A stretch of DNA of 20,482 nt from Gymnopus androsaceus JB14 (taxonomy: Eukaryota > Basidiomycota > Agaricomycetes > Agaricales > Omphalotaceae), in assembly GCA_009733575.1 (NCBI GenBank), contig ML769687.1, forward strand, positions 21,199 to 41,680, written 5' to 3'. Below, one piece after another: positions 1 through 10,043 of this stretch. Each line of letters starts with the position of its first letter. Positions within the stretch are counted from its first letter, which is position 1. The notes beneath the pieces are model-generated. The model was given only the letters and a program-made list of their open reading frames with translations. It did no database searches and was not told the origin of the DNA. A program made the translations under genes and the position numbers.

Positions 1-112
1 CGCAATATATGGTCGCAAGCCCATAAATCACTCGACGAATAATGTCCATTGGTGAGCATCAGCCGTAGAAGGGCTGAGCGTCCCGAAGAAGCTGGACATG
101 TGAAAATGTACT

Positions 113-1907
113 GTGCTTGATCCATCCAAATCAGGAAACTCCTTCTTGTCTTCTAACGTTCATCTCTACAGCGATGCTTCAGAGCTGCCAACCAAACAAA
201 ACAAGAAGCCTCTACAGGGTCTTCGCGAATGGATGGAATTCCGGAGACAGCACACCATCGAAACCCCCAGCCCATCCCACATCTCAACTCCCACCCCTTG
301 AAGATGACGATTTCAAGTTTGGAGGCTTTGGTGATGAAGATGGAGGAGATCATGAGCGGCTCAGTACAATCGACAACCCCACAAAGCCTTTGAAAATCAA
401 GAGTATAGCAGCTGTAGTGCAGATGCCGGTGTGTATATTATTCACTTTGTGATTTGTTCATTCTAACTTTACACTTGCATGTAGGCTTCAATTGTCAAGA
501 TAGAGCCCACTACATCAGTTCCGGAACTTGTTACCCCCACTGCTAAAAGACGCAAGGACATTCGACTCCGGGACCTTCCTAAAGAAGTCCAGCAGGCCTT
601 CATGAAAACTTTTACACTGGTTGTCATCGAATTTACAGGCTGCATTGAAGCTTGGACAAGTCCTACGGCTACCGAAGCTCCAGGAACTTTGGGAGGACTC
701 TATGCCTGCTGGTATCCATGATCAATACTTGGTGCTGAATACGAACAAGGCCATTGAGGTTTTGGTAAGTTAGGAATATCTATAGACTTTGTTACTGACG
801 TCCATGAAAGATACACGACAAGCTTAATGTTTGGCATAACTCTATTGGCAAGTCCGCTCTCAAGGCTCTCAAAACCCTATTCAGTCGTGAAAATATTCTT
901 ACGGCGGACCAATGCAAGGCCTACGTTGCTCGACAGTTGGAGGGAACGTACAAATCCTACCCGTATTACTACTCGCATGCAGTAGGAGAGGTTAAGAATG
1001 TTCAATACGCTGTGCATTGTCCTTGTTTGTCATATTTCTTTCAAATTATTCACTAACGAGTGAAATAGGGTCCCTTCCAGTCATATCTCATCTCGAGGAC
1101 ATTTGCCGAGCATCTCAAAGCTATTGACGGTATTCCTGCTGATGACCGCAGAGAAGACCGGCCAACTGGTGCTCTTGTTTTGGCCATCCTTGCAGTACGT
1201 CGAACTATTTTACACTGTCCCCTAGTCACGGATCTTTTACTGGCAGGTTCATTGCGCACTCACGTTCTATTTGACTGGTTGCAAGGTTGTCCCTATTGGA
1301 TCTGATGGACACTTTTCACAGGCTGTTTGGGGCAACAAGTCAGCTATTGTTGAAGGCGTGAAGAAGCAGTTCAAGACCACATTGAACCTGCATTTGCTCT
1401 TTAAACAGAACCCTGTCAAAAAAATTGATCGCGTGAGTCCAGCTCAATGGGAGCGCATCATCACAACTGCAGCATGCTCACATCGAAAAAATCGCGATTG
1501 GAACCAATACCCGAGACGCTGCCACCTGCTCAGTTGGAGCCCCAGTCAGATGAAGATTGGGAGCTCCCAGATATCGACCCCAACAGTCTCACTGACAGGA
1601 TGACTTCTCCTGCCACCGAACAAGCTCCAGAACTCCAACCTGAAGGTGCTACATCTTTGGTGACAGCTGTTGCGGGAACGACAGGTGATATTAGAGGGGT
1701 CAGAAGCTGAAGAATCAGAAGGCGACAATGATCAACCTGATGGAATGGTGGAAGATGGGACAGGTGGCGGCGACAGCGACGACAATGAGGAGAGAGGAGG
1801 AAGAGGAGTCCATTGAGCCGGAGAGTAGTGAGTGTTGTTTAGATTCAGCTCAACACGCCACTCTTGCTGATCTTGATTACAGCTTGAATCGCAATCTAGA
1901 TGATTAA
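113..1907 (+). pseudogene. DUF6532-family protein, frameshifted pseudogene
   Basis: The conceptual protein matches the DUF6532 family of Agaricomycetes (function unknown). Visible blocks are VVIEFTGCIEAW (coded near 620-655), LQELWEDSMP, AIEVL/IHDKLNVWHNSIGK, YYYSHAVGEVKN, GPFQSYLISRTFAEHL, TGALVLAILA/VHCALTFYLTG and WGNKSAIVEGVKKQF. Four GT-AG introns (429-484, 765-810, 1012-1068, 1195-1246), all phase 0, join these blocks cleanly. The reading frame is broken at about 298, at 660-677 between the EAW and LQELW blocks, at the A-run near 1485-1491, and again near 1685 and 1800 in the acidic C-terminal tail. The end is uncertain: a GTGAGT...ACAG intron after about 1830 would give a stop near 1887, otherwise TAA lies at 1905-1907. 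The start is also uncertain and the gene may reach past the left edge. Family assignment is firm; pseudogene status assumes the assembly is correct. Confidence 0.75.
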
Positions 1908-2333
1908 TAGGGGGCCAGTACGGAAAAAAGTACCATGACTACGCTTATCAGTAGTCTTTTGTGTACACTTATTTCAGTCTTTTCAATGAACTTTTTATTG
2001 CTTTTTCACGACCTTTACAAAGTACAACGATCTTTTTCAAGGAGGTGGACATAGGTTTCTGAAGTTTGATCTGGATTGGAAAAACTCGGAAAAAAAGTTC
2101 AAAAAGGCCGAAAAAGGCCGATGTATGTTTTACTGATGAAAGGAACAAGAACTGGTCGACACCATGTACTACCTTTACAATGGCAGTATCAATTGGAATG
2201 AGTGGTATGTGCAAGTTGTATACCCAATGCAGGATCTCTCGGGTCAGGACACAGATCCGAGGACAAGTCCCATCCGATGTGCTTCATACGTGATGCACGT
2301 ATGAATTCGCGACAGTTCCTTGGACTTACCATA
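1908..2333. other. Intergenic, no gene seen
   Basis: AT-rich stretch after the DUF6532 pseudogene. Open frames here are short, lack family motifs and disagree between strands. There is a purine-rich run with repeated AAAAAGGCC near 2100-2120. I see no gene or clear repeat boundary. Confidence 0.5.
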
Positions 2334-2520
2334 TGTAGTGACATTACTCACATACCTACCAGGTATTGGTGCTCGGCACGTTCGCTCCTTACTACTTACT
2401 GTCGCTAGTACAACCGCATAGATACATAGGACTCGGTACGTATAAAACCAGTACCGCGTCGAGATAGAAGACTTTACCTACTTTCGAATATACATTCTTA
2501 TCCCGCGAACTACCTCGATC
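2334..2520 (+). repeat. Possible LTR fragment
   Basis: The stretch starts TGTAGTGACATTACTCAC and carries a TATA box (TATAAAAC at 2441) in a pyrimidine-rich, promoter-like context, the layout of a fungal LTR. No matching second copy, CA-type terminus or target duplication was found in the window, so the end is arbitrary. It could equally be ordinary promoter-like DNA. Confidence 0.25.
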
Positions 2521-3238
2521 CACCCCACGAACTTGAAGCTACACACAAGACCGAGCTTTACACCGAGTCTTTCCTTACGAGCATGGAGTGAATATTGGTC
2601 AAGGTATTGTGGCTTTGCTCCGTGCCTGGTATTCCATCGAATGGAAGTGACAGGGTGTGCCTTGGCAGCGCGCAGACAGTAAAGCTGTTTCCGATATGGT
2701 GGTGCAAAGACATGAATCAAAGATATAGCGACTATCATGATCTAGCGGACACTGCTTGTTCATTTTTCCTATTGCAAATGAGAAATGAGCCTAACGAGTT
2801 GAAGAATTTCAAGGATTTGTGATGTACACTCTGTAACCATTTATGAAGGTGATCTTGATTAGTTTGTGCTAAAAAGGACTGAAGAATTGTACGGAATGTG
2901 AACACAACTCTGTACTAAAGGGGGGGGGGGTCTGATAATGATACCAAACAGTGGTACATTGGCTTAGTATACTGGGGGTATATAGCTTTTGAGATCAACT
3001 GGAATTTTGAGGTTAAATGAATAGCACTCATCTGACTGAGAGGCTAAATCAATATAAGTAATAGGGTAAGTGTTGTACTGAACTTAGCCTTAGGTTCCGA
3101 GCAAGCCCCTGCAGCTCCAGCCCTCTGTTTCTGCCAAGCCTGATCCACAGGATCGAATCATCGCTGCTTGAATCTTCTCTTTCTTTTTTTGGGATCTGGG
3201 GTGAAGCAAACATGAAGGTGTGGAGAGAAGGCAAGGAG
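2521..3238. other. Intergenic, no gene seen; G10 run
   Basis: No open frame with family motifs. A run of ten G lies near 2921-2930. The stretch 3110-3150 (CTCTGTTTCTGCCAAGCC...GAATCATC) shares words with the repeats at 4388-4415 and 4575-4590, suggesting a further decayed copy of the SINE-like sequence described below. Confidence 0.4.
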
Positions 3239-4130
3239 TGTTGGAATATCAAAGGTAAATATATCTTATCAAACTATACATGGAATGCTTTCTCGTAGTC
3301 TCCACTTGTTTGTATCACCATCCCATGCACTCCACATCTGTTGTCTTGCAGACTCCACTCAGTCTCTTGCTGTATCCACTTACTATCTTGCAGTACCCAC
3401 TTTACCGTATGCACAGTAGGCACAGACATTCACGCAGTAGCCACTTGCCCAATATATTGTTTGTACATAGGACTGTACTCGTGCCCACGGAAAGTGACGG
3501 TCCACCAGTATTTTGCTCATAATTTTTGAACAAATGCATATTTTCGCTTGATTCAAGTTATGGACTCAATCTACACATTCAATGAAACTGTTCTGGAACA
3601 TTTAGAAATATGCCTCTAGGAATTATCTGCTATATTTAGCAAATTCCCTAGTTTTTAAAATATTGTAAAACTGTACATGAGCAAATATTTATTTCTGCAC
3701 CTGCAGTTGTTTACACATGAAAAGCCAGGTGTCAAAAATGGGGAGTTCTACTTTTTTCCATATCTTTAGTGAACAATAGAAGGTGAAACAAGGATTTAAA
3801 GAAAAATCCGCCAAAATCTCATCACCTGAATTAAGCTCAAAACTCCCATGATTTATTGCTGGTAAGTGTATGGAATTAAATGAGTGCCTACAGTAGATGA
3901 AGACTACAAGTTGTTTGGGGTAAAAATATGATGATTCTCAGAAGATATTCATTGTTTTTTGGTGAGGCAATACTGCCGGCCCGTCACTTTCCGTGGGCAT
4001 GAGTATATAAGCCTAGGTACCATACCCTGTAAAAACACTGTTGTCCCCCAATCAATCTGTGTGATCGTTACCACTAAGTCCTGTGTGGACTTACTGCTGC
4101 TACTTCCTATTTAGGAATGTAACTCTAATA
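3239..4130 (+). mobile_element. Solo LTR of a Ty1/copia-family element (split by a MITE)
   Basis: The LTR begins TGTTGGAATATCAAAGG and ends GTAACTCTAATA. The 5-bp sequence AGGAG occurs directly before it (3234-3238) and directly after it (4131-4135), a perfect target site duplication. It aligns along its length with the reverse complement of the LTR at 16993-17360, including ACTATACATGG, CACTTGTTTGTATCACCATC, TTTGTACATAGGACTGTA and CTGCTACTTCCTATTTAGGAA. Without the inserted MITE (3478-4003 plus one TA) it is about 364 bp. No internal element sequence lies beside it, so it is a solo LTR left by LTR-LTR recombination. The terminus is ...TA rather than the usual ...CA in both copies. Confidence 0.92.
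3478..4003. mobile_element. Mariner-like MITE inserted in the LTR TATA box
   Basis: A 526-bp insertion with 23-bp terminal inverted repeats (3478-3500 and 3981-4003) matching at 22 of 23 bases; the core is GCCCACGGAAAGTGACGG. Weaker inverted similarity continues to about 65 bp per arm (AGTATT..GCTCA). TA flanks both ends (3476-3477 and 4004-4005). Removing the element and one TA restores gactgTAtataagcc, which matches the uninterrupted LTR near 17110-17130 (gactgtatataaagcc). TA target duplication and no coding sequence make this a non-autonomous Tc1/mariner-type element. The superfamily call rests on the TA duplication only. Confidence 0.9.
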
Positions 4131-4177
4131 AGGAGGCCAAGCACTACCACTACCTGCATACTATGCAAATCATTTAA

Positions 4178-4330
4178 ACATGGTTCGATGGCAGAACCAG
4201 TTATAAAATCCAACTTCCAAGACTCAAGGAGCCAGGGTTTAGAGAGGCCCACAGCTCAAGCCTGCATCGAATCACTGTCCCTAGAGAATTTTCACTGCTT
4301 GCATATGCGCATTTGTGTTTTTACTTTTTT
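4178..4330 (+). repeat. SINE-like repeat, copy A
   Basis: This region aligns loosely with 4494-4620: ATGGNTCRATGGC at the left, then CTCAAGCCTGCATCGAATCA, then TTGTGTTTTTAC. Copy A retains only a weak A-box-like word (TGGCAGAACCAG) and B-box-like word (GCTCAAGCC). The 129-codon open frame across 4083-4472 has no recognisable motif and is probably spurious. Confidence 0.35.
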
Positions 4331-4493
4331 TCACATGTTTAAACTTTACTTATACAGTTCTGCCAGAATCTCCAATATTCTTCTGCCACTTCCATCTGTT
4401 TCTGCCAAGATTGTTGGCATATCATTGAGATGTACTACATTCAAGTTCAATTACAAGCATACAAGGTACTAGCCTAGGAGTTACAGCCACAAC

Positions 4494-4620
4494 ACCATGG
4501 ATCAATGGCGTAGCTGGCCAAAGCATTCAAGTAACGAATATGAAGTGTTTGCCAGAGGGACACAGTTCAAGCCTGCGCCGAATCATCATCATCTAGGTAG
4601 GAACTTTGTGTTTTTACCTT
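4494..4620 (+). repeat. Candidate tRNA-derived SINE, copy B
   Basis: TGGCGTAGCTGG at 4506-4517 fits the Pol III A-box consensus (TRGCNNAGYNGG) exactly. AGTTCAAGCC at 4564-4573 resembles a B box. The 58-nt spacing is what a Leu/Ser-type tRNA head would give. The sequence does not fold as a real tRNA and runs into a T/C-rich tail. A second diverged copy lies 300 bp upstream. No poly(A) tail or target duplication was found, so the SINE label is tentative. Confidence 0.35.
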
Positions 4621-4829
4621 TGGGTGTTCGTTTCTTTTTCTTTTTTCTGCACTAATTACTTTGTCATGTATACTAACAGTTAACTAGAGTCTAGTACTGA
4701 TAATTATGAGAAAGCACATATTATTCTTCTAGCTTCCGTTCTGCATAAGCATTGCGTTTAGTTGGCGACGGAATGTACACATGTATGTGTACATGCGTCG
4801 AACTGAGATGAGATTATATTACTCCTAAG

Positions 4830-5324
4830 TAGTGTTGCGAAGGCATGACTTTAAACGGCAGCATGCCGGCAGTCACGTCATTTAAAGTCACGTCATAAGC
4901 CGCTAACGGCGTGAGCCACTGGACGGCGTGGCCTTGACAGCATGCCGCTTGAGTCAATGACTTCCCGTGGTCTAGATTCCAACTAGATTCTGCCAAGTTC
5001 AGGTGTCCGGGCTCTTTGCCGGACTGCCGAGAGTCCGTGGGAGAGCCATCAGGCCGACAGTGATATCGTTCTCAATGCTTCCAACAACCTTCGATAGTGT
5101 GTAAAATTGTTAGATATCATTATTTGTGCCATATGAACATATTTTAGATTCTTGAGGCATCTCAAAGAAGGCCCCAAGGGAAAAGCGAACGTATTTGGGC
5201 AGAAGTCACGGCATGTCGAAAGTCAAGTTGTGCCATTGCCCAAATCGAGCAAGTCACGTCATTTCCATGCCGATGTCATTTAAAGCCGAGCCACGTTGTG
5301 TCAAGCCATGCCTTCGCAACACCT
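4830..5324. mobile_element. hAT-type MITE with 8-bp target duplication
   Basis: The left end is TAGTGTTGCGAAGGCATGAC. The right end, on the opposite strand, is AGGTGTTGCGAAGGCATGGC, so the two differ at only a few bases. CTCCTAAG occurs immediately outside both ends (4822-4829 and 5325-5332), an exact 8-bp duplication as made by hAT transposases. Inside are repeats of AGTCACGTCATTT near both ends and no transposase frame, so it is a 495-bp non-autonomous element. An open frame of 60 codons on the minus strand inside it is meaningless. Confidence 0.92.
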
Positions 5325-5332
5325 CTCCTAAG

Positions 5333-5759
5333 AGCCTAAACGGGATCCTTATGTGCCCTGCAGTCTAATACGGCATTACCTTGACTACTTAGTGGAGCTA
5401 AACCCTGCTACCGAAATTGCGGTGTTTGTAGCAGCATCTTGTAACGACAAGCTCAATTATCAGTTCATCATCGTAGACTACTCGAACGCATGTCTCTAGT
5501 GCAAAGGTAACTTGCAGATCAAAGAATGTGACACTAATAAAGGTCAAAGCGGGGTATTTCGACACGGCAAACGCTGGTTCTCCATTTCGAATATCTAGGT
5601 ACAAACTTTGGAGTAGACGCTAATAGCAAATTGTGAGCAAGTAAAGTAACCAAACCTGTAATAAAGTATCAGTATACATAAATTGTCAATCAGTAAATAA
5701 TCGACAAACGCGGAGGCGGACAGTCTATCAAGTACATTAGAATAACAACAGTCTACACA
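5333..5759. other. Downstream flank of the DUF6534 gene
   Basis: Between the hAT MITE and the stop codon of the minus-strand membrane-protein gene. It presumably holds that gene's 3' untranslated region. No other gene or repeat was recognised. Confidence 0.5.
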
Positions 5760-7361
5760 TCATACATGGGTCCCGTCATTGAGAGTATTCAAGTCTATGT
5801 CTCCCCCTCTGTATTCAGAGAGGCTCTTTCTGCTGGTCTCACGGTCATTGTCAGTTGGTCGACTGTTCACTACAGGATTAGGTAGTCAGTAAGAAGAAAA
5901 TAATCACGTTGAGGAGAGAGAGAAGAGAGGATGTACGTACAGGAAACAAGTAGAGAGAATGTATAAACTTTGGCAAATGTCAGGTCCGTAATGACTACCA
6001 AAGCAAGGTGTGCCATTAGATAGCATTCAACTTGAGGATGGACTGGACATACCATAGTAAAATCCGACGCTTCTTTGAGTGTACAGACCAACAGCGATGG
6101 CTTGAGCCAAAAGAGACAGAAGGTTGCATTCTACGGTGCGGACAATGATTCGACGGAAGCGTCTGATGAAAAAGAAAGTTAGCAAAGACGACCAACGGAT
6201 TTCTGAACGTACTGCGGGGCATGGTAATCATTTGGGTGCTCGATTCGGAAACGGAGGTCAAGGTAGTAGATCATTGAGCCTGTGATTAAGACATCCGCGC
6301 CTCTATTGAATCATTTACTTAGCTCGAGTACTTGTAGATTTGAATGAAGAACAACTTACACGCAACCTCCCAACCATATGTACGTGAATATGTACGTCCT
6401 AGGTCTGACGACCAGCAAGAGCTTAGCGGTTAAGATGGTTCGTTACAGATGAAGTACATACAGGACGAGGGAGAAATCCGTGATGAGATGATGTGTTGCT
6501 AGAACGTGAACTTCCCAAAAGATGGCAGCTGTGAAGATTCAAGTACATTTATGCGTTTGTTAGATGATGAGAAGCGAAATTCCCTACACCAGCCTAATAT
6601 GGAGAGACATCCAACTGCTATAGGCAAGATCCAGTTCCTTTTCATAGACATTACCCAAAGGCGCCATGCATAGAAGATCTGCACGATGAGGCCACACAGT
6701 GAACTGGAAGTAGCAACCAGTTAATCATTAGCGTAGCTCAACAGTGATAGCGCACAACAAATGCAGCCGCTATCTCACAAGAAGCAACCTCCAACGGGCA
6801 TCGCCCAGTGGATGTACTCCAATGCGGCGGGATCTGAAGAGCAAAAGTACTTAGGAAGTTAACAATAGAATGGTTCCTGAGACCCACTCCCGTAATTTGC
6901 GACAGCCCAGTCATAGTTCCAAATACCTGCGAAAATATCAGTAAGCTCGAAGCTCAGACTACTAATACAACGACACTGACCATATGCAACAGTGTCACCG
7001 ATGCACAAGGTGACACACAGAATTACTATGGTTTTGAACCACCATGGATCAGCAGGGAACTTTGAGAAATAGGTCCATGCTGGTGAAAGGCTTCGCGTAA
7101 GTACGGTGTTCGAATATGAGAGTCAATGGTGGTTCACTGACCGACAGCAAGCACGATACCCATCGTTAGTTCCTGTAATAACAGTAGTTAAGCCCAATCC
7201 ATGCGAGACTAGAGACTGGTACGAACGGAAAGGTAGTTTCCGACAACCTGCCAGTATTGACTCCCATTAGCTTCTTCAAATTGAGATTCATTTCAGAGAC
7301 CCACCACTGCTCCAAGTGAAAGATTAATCTGGGCTTGTTCTGCTGCAGAGAGGCCTGACAT
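5760..7361 (-). CDS. DUF6534-family multi-pass membrane protein
   Basis: Thirteen exons give a continuous 297-aa frame: 7361-7305, 7247-7227, 7172-7142, 7079-6981, 6926-6888, 6833-6779, 6703-6588, 6528-6462, 6404-6360, 6302-6213, 6162-6053, 5994-5941, 5869-5760; all introns are GT-AG. The layout fits the DUF6534 family, seven-helix-like proteins of unknown function widely expanded in mushrooms. The N-terminal block LGAV..GNYLS (residues 17-26) leads into helix 1, then YFSKFPADPWWFK (40-52), YDWAVANYGNPAAL (74-87), VQIFYAWRLW (108-117), and near the C-terminus ITDLTFAKVYTFSLLVSLNSR-type sequence, the family's hallmark. The tail (about 265-297) is hydrophilic. The 21-nt second exon uses a GTGGGT donor before it; this choice is supported by restoring the family motif. 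A truncated paralogue lies at 15804-16378. An AT-rich TTAAATTTTTAAT near 7442-7454 could serve as core promoter. Substrate or ligand is unknown. Confidence 0.9.
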
Positions 7362-7550
7362 TATGAAGTAAGATCAATGCTACCTGGTGTTGGGAGAACA
7401 GTGAGTGGTCTGGGTGGGCGACGCCGTCGCGATGGAAGACTTTAAATTTTTAATGAACAAGGGTCGCCAGTCCGTTTCAGCGCGGAATCAATGCCGAATA
7501 CGAAGCCGAAACTGTTCACTCAGCCCTGATAATTAAGGAAGCTAGAGTTG
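7362..7550 (-). promoter_or_regulatory. Probable promoter region of the DUF6534 gene
   Basis: The 190 bp upstream of the start codon at 7361. The only core-promoter-like word is an AT-rich TTTAAATTTTTAATG near 7441-7455. No conserved operator could be identified. Confidence 0.3.
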
Positions 7551-7744
7551 ATATTGCCTTTTGCATATGGTTCTGGGGGTCAGCCGAAATTATTTCCGTG
7601 TTTATTTGGGCTGCAAATGAATGGGGGGCTATGCGAAATGAATCAAGGCCTATATTCTTTTCCATAGTTTTCAATTCATTTTGACCCAAACAAACAAGTT
7701 CAAGAAAACCATTGACCCCCAGAACCATATGCAAAAGGCAATAT
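7551..7744. repeat. 194-bp foldback element with perfect 32-bp inverted ends
   Basis: Positions 7551-7582 and 7713-7744 are perfect 32-bp inverted repeats (ATATTGCCTTTTGCATATGG at the outer end). Inverted similarity resumes further in (GTTTATTTGGG against GTTTGTTTGGG on the other strand, then AAATGAAT against AAATGAATT), so most of the unit can fold into one hairpin. If the ends are taken as TTGCC...GGCAA, TA flanks both sides (7552-7553 and 7742-7743), as for a small mariner-type MITE. It contains no gene. Confidence 0.7.
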
Positions 7745-7868
7745 GAAAGCACCCCAGATCTCAGATGTATACACTGGCTCCTGAACGCCACAGCTCTCAG
7801 ATTCCACACTGAATCGGTAGTACAATACGAATCTAGAACTTACCGTTACTGACATGTATATTTCAGGA

Positions 7869-8051
7869 TTACGCTTCATCTGCCTTACGACGTTTCGACA
7901 ACCAGCTGAGTGCGGGATGAGTGAGACAGAATTAAGTTTGCTATAGAAGGAAAGAAGGGAACGAACGTACATACAAAGCCTCATTTAAGTATGAATCATC
8001 ATCAACCTTGAGCTTGGCCAGAGTAGCGAGAGTTACTGTCTTTTTTTCCAT
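7869..8051 (-). CDS. Unrecognised 37-aa spliced ORF (tentative)
   Basis: ATG at 8051-8049 opens a 77-nt exon (8051-7975) ending before a GTATGT donor. A CTCAG acceptor 69 nt on leads to 7905-7869, giving a 37-aa Lys- and Ala-rich peptide starting MEKKTVTLATLAKL and ending RRKADEA. The splice signals are good and the composition looks coding, but no family is recognised. It may be the first exons of something longer or chance. An alternative acceptor at a TATAG would need a 34-nt intron, shorter than others here. Confidence 0.25.
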
Positions 8052-8891
8052 GATTATATCCGATTAGCGACCCAGGCCTGCCGGAGTGAAAGAGAAGTCG
8101 TCTTTGAGGTAAAGGCACGGGAGTGAGTTATGTTACTTGGGTAAAGATGTCGGAGACTTGAGGAATGGAGGGCGGAGATGAGGAGCCGTTGGAACGTTGG
8201 AACGTCATAGGCGCGCGTGTGAGTCGCTGAGGAAATTCCAATGGAGCAAAGGGGTGGCGTCAAGGACCCAGATGTTAGCATTGAGGCGGAATTAAACGTC
8301 GTTTAGAAATGCGTAAACGTTGGACACGTGCAACTTGTGTCTTGATTGGGAAGCAAGGGCACGAGCGCCCACTGGATCACTTGATTAGCTCAACTAGACA
8401 TGATCATCGACAAGCTTGGCTCTTCTAACCAGCAAACCCCTCAATTACACCATTAAATCCGAGCCTTTCAGTGTCTTGTCTCTGAACTCAGCTCAAGGAT
8501 GATATCCAGGCAACTTCTACCTCAGTTCTTTACGCTGAGACAAGCCCTAAGTAAATGGATAGAATAAACTCTGCAGTTTATTCGTCGAGAAAGAAGTCAG
8601 GTTAAATGGAACAGCCTGAATAGGGCGACGCGGTTGCAGAGGATTTGTGAGTGGAAATTCAGTTTTACTTGCTTTCCATTCAGCTTTCTTTCTTTTTCTT
8701 GCTTTATCTAATTCTAGTCCTTCGTTTTGCAGTGACCCAGCAACGCACTTTGACCTCGCACTTCACTCCACAGGCTCTCTCGCCGCATAATTCTCGCTGC
8801 GAGAAATTAAATGAATGTGACCATCGTGCCTGTCCAAACGGGAATTCTGCTTTAACATTCTACGAATCCGGCAGCAGGCACAAACACGAAC
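8052..8891. other. Intergenic, no supported gene
   Basis: Open frames up to 127 codons exist (for example from 8651, plus strand) but show no family motif or consistent splice pattern. A short imperfect palindrome, AACGTCGTTTA...TAAACGTT, lies at about 8295-8321. Confidence 0.4.
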
Positions 8892-10043
8892 ATGCTATGT
8901 TATGCACTGTATGCGGTATTCTCTTCCTTCCGAATTCCTCTTCTGCATCTCATCATCATGCGGAAATCAAACTATACAAGGTCCAACTCGATCCCGAATA
9001 TCCCGGCCGAAGGTCTAGGATCGTCTTGGTTTAAACGACCTTCTTTATCCCATACCCCTTCCACTGGAACTCCTCCTCCTCCTCCTCACGACAGAAGGAC
9101 ATCGATTTGCAGCTACCAACGCAAGTGTATATATTCCGCGCTACCAACACCAACGCTACAGGGTTGGGTGCTGGTGCTGGTGCTGGTTCAAGCTTTGGCT
9201 TGGGTTTATCGTTATCGCTATGGATACCTTCGTCTACCCAAGCATCTCCGCGCCTCCAGTACGTATGGGACGAGGGAGGTCTGCAACTAATCCAGTCAGA
9301 GGAACGCCAAGTGCAGGCCCTGGAGGCCCAATATGCACCCTCTGCCCATCGAATTACTGTCTTGCACGTCTACAAGCGACCTGTTCGTTAAGGGTGTTGA
9401 GAGTTGGAGTTGTTGGTGCGGTATGGGAGGAGTCTGAGTCTGAGTCGGGGCCGATAACGACATCCTTGACATCAAGAGTGGAATGGAATGCGATCTCAGC
9501 AACGAGTATGAATACGTTGATGAGTATAGACTTGGAAAGGCGGTGACTCCGCCTCCCACTCACTCCTCTCACTCTTCTACAGCTTCGTCGCCTAGGCTTT
9601 CTGCTGCGACTGTACCGACTACCACAGCGCCTGCATCCACATCTGTGGTGCAGGAACCTCAACCTCAACCTCAACCTCACGTTCTTCCGTTACCCGAATC
9701 ACGACCTCCAGCATCTCAAACACCCACTACTGTCATCGTCAATCGTCCGCTTCCGCTGCCACGACGTGCTGTCGCTAGCGATAAGTAGAAGAGGGCATCG
9801 AGAAGGATGTCGGGCACGGGTATACCGGAAGCGCAAGCGCACGCAGGGGAGCGAGTAGGAGCGGAAGCTGAAGTTTGTACGACGGAGGTGGCGAAAGAGG
9901 GTGATGGTGTCAAAGTCAATGCTGGTGCTGGTGCTGGTACGATAGAGATAGATACAAAAGTGGAATCACTAAAGCCAGAGTCGGAGAACGAGACGCATAT
10001 CCATGTAACAACCTTGAGAGGGTTTAGAGGGGCCGCAGTTTGA
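8892..10043 (+). pseudogene. Low-complexity Pro/Ser/Thr-rich coding-like region, frame interrupted
   Basis: One plus-strand frame stays largely open from 8892 to 10043, broken by TAA at 9288-9290, two TGA codons around 9435-9443 within a GAGTCT microsatellite, and TAG at 9786-9788. After 9444 it reads LDIKSGMECDLSNEYEYVDEY, then a Ser/Thr/Pro and QPQPQP stretch, then after the TAG an acidic Glu/Ala/Gly tail ending TTLRGFRGAAV. The strand is uncertain because the complementary frames (9354-9680 and 9716-10090 minus) are also open and Ser/Pro-rich. Short tandem repeats (GGTGCT near 9166-9187, CTC near 9065-9087, CCTCAA near 9657-9678) inflate all frames. It could be a spliced gene I failed to resolve. 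No family recognised. Confidence 0.25.

Noticed and set aside
2921..2930. Run of ten G as a structural element
   Set aside because: A single homopolymer, no further G tracts for a quadruplex; possibly a sequencing artefact.
4083..4472. 129-codon plus-strand open frame after the solo LTR
   Set aside because: It begins inside the LTR end and crosses the SINE-like repeat; no motif and no splice logic.
4500..4590. Possible functional tRNA gene
   Set aside because: A- and B-box-like words are present but acceptor and anticodon stems do not form; treated as SINE-like instead.
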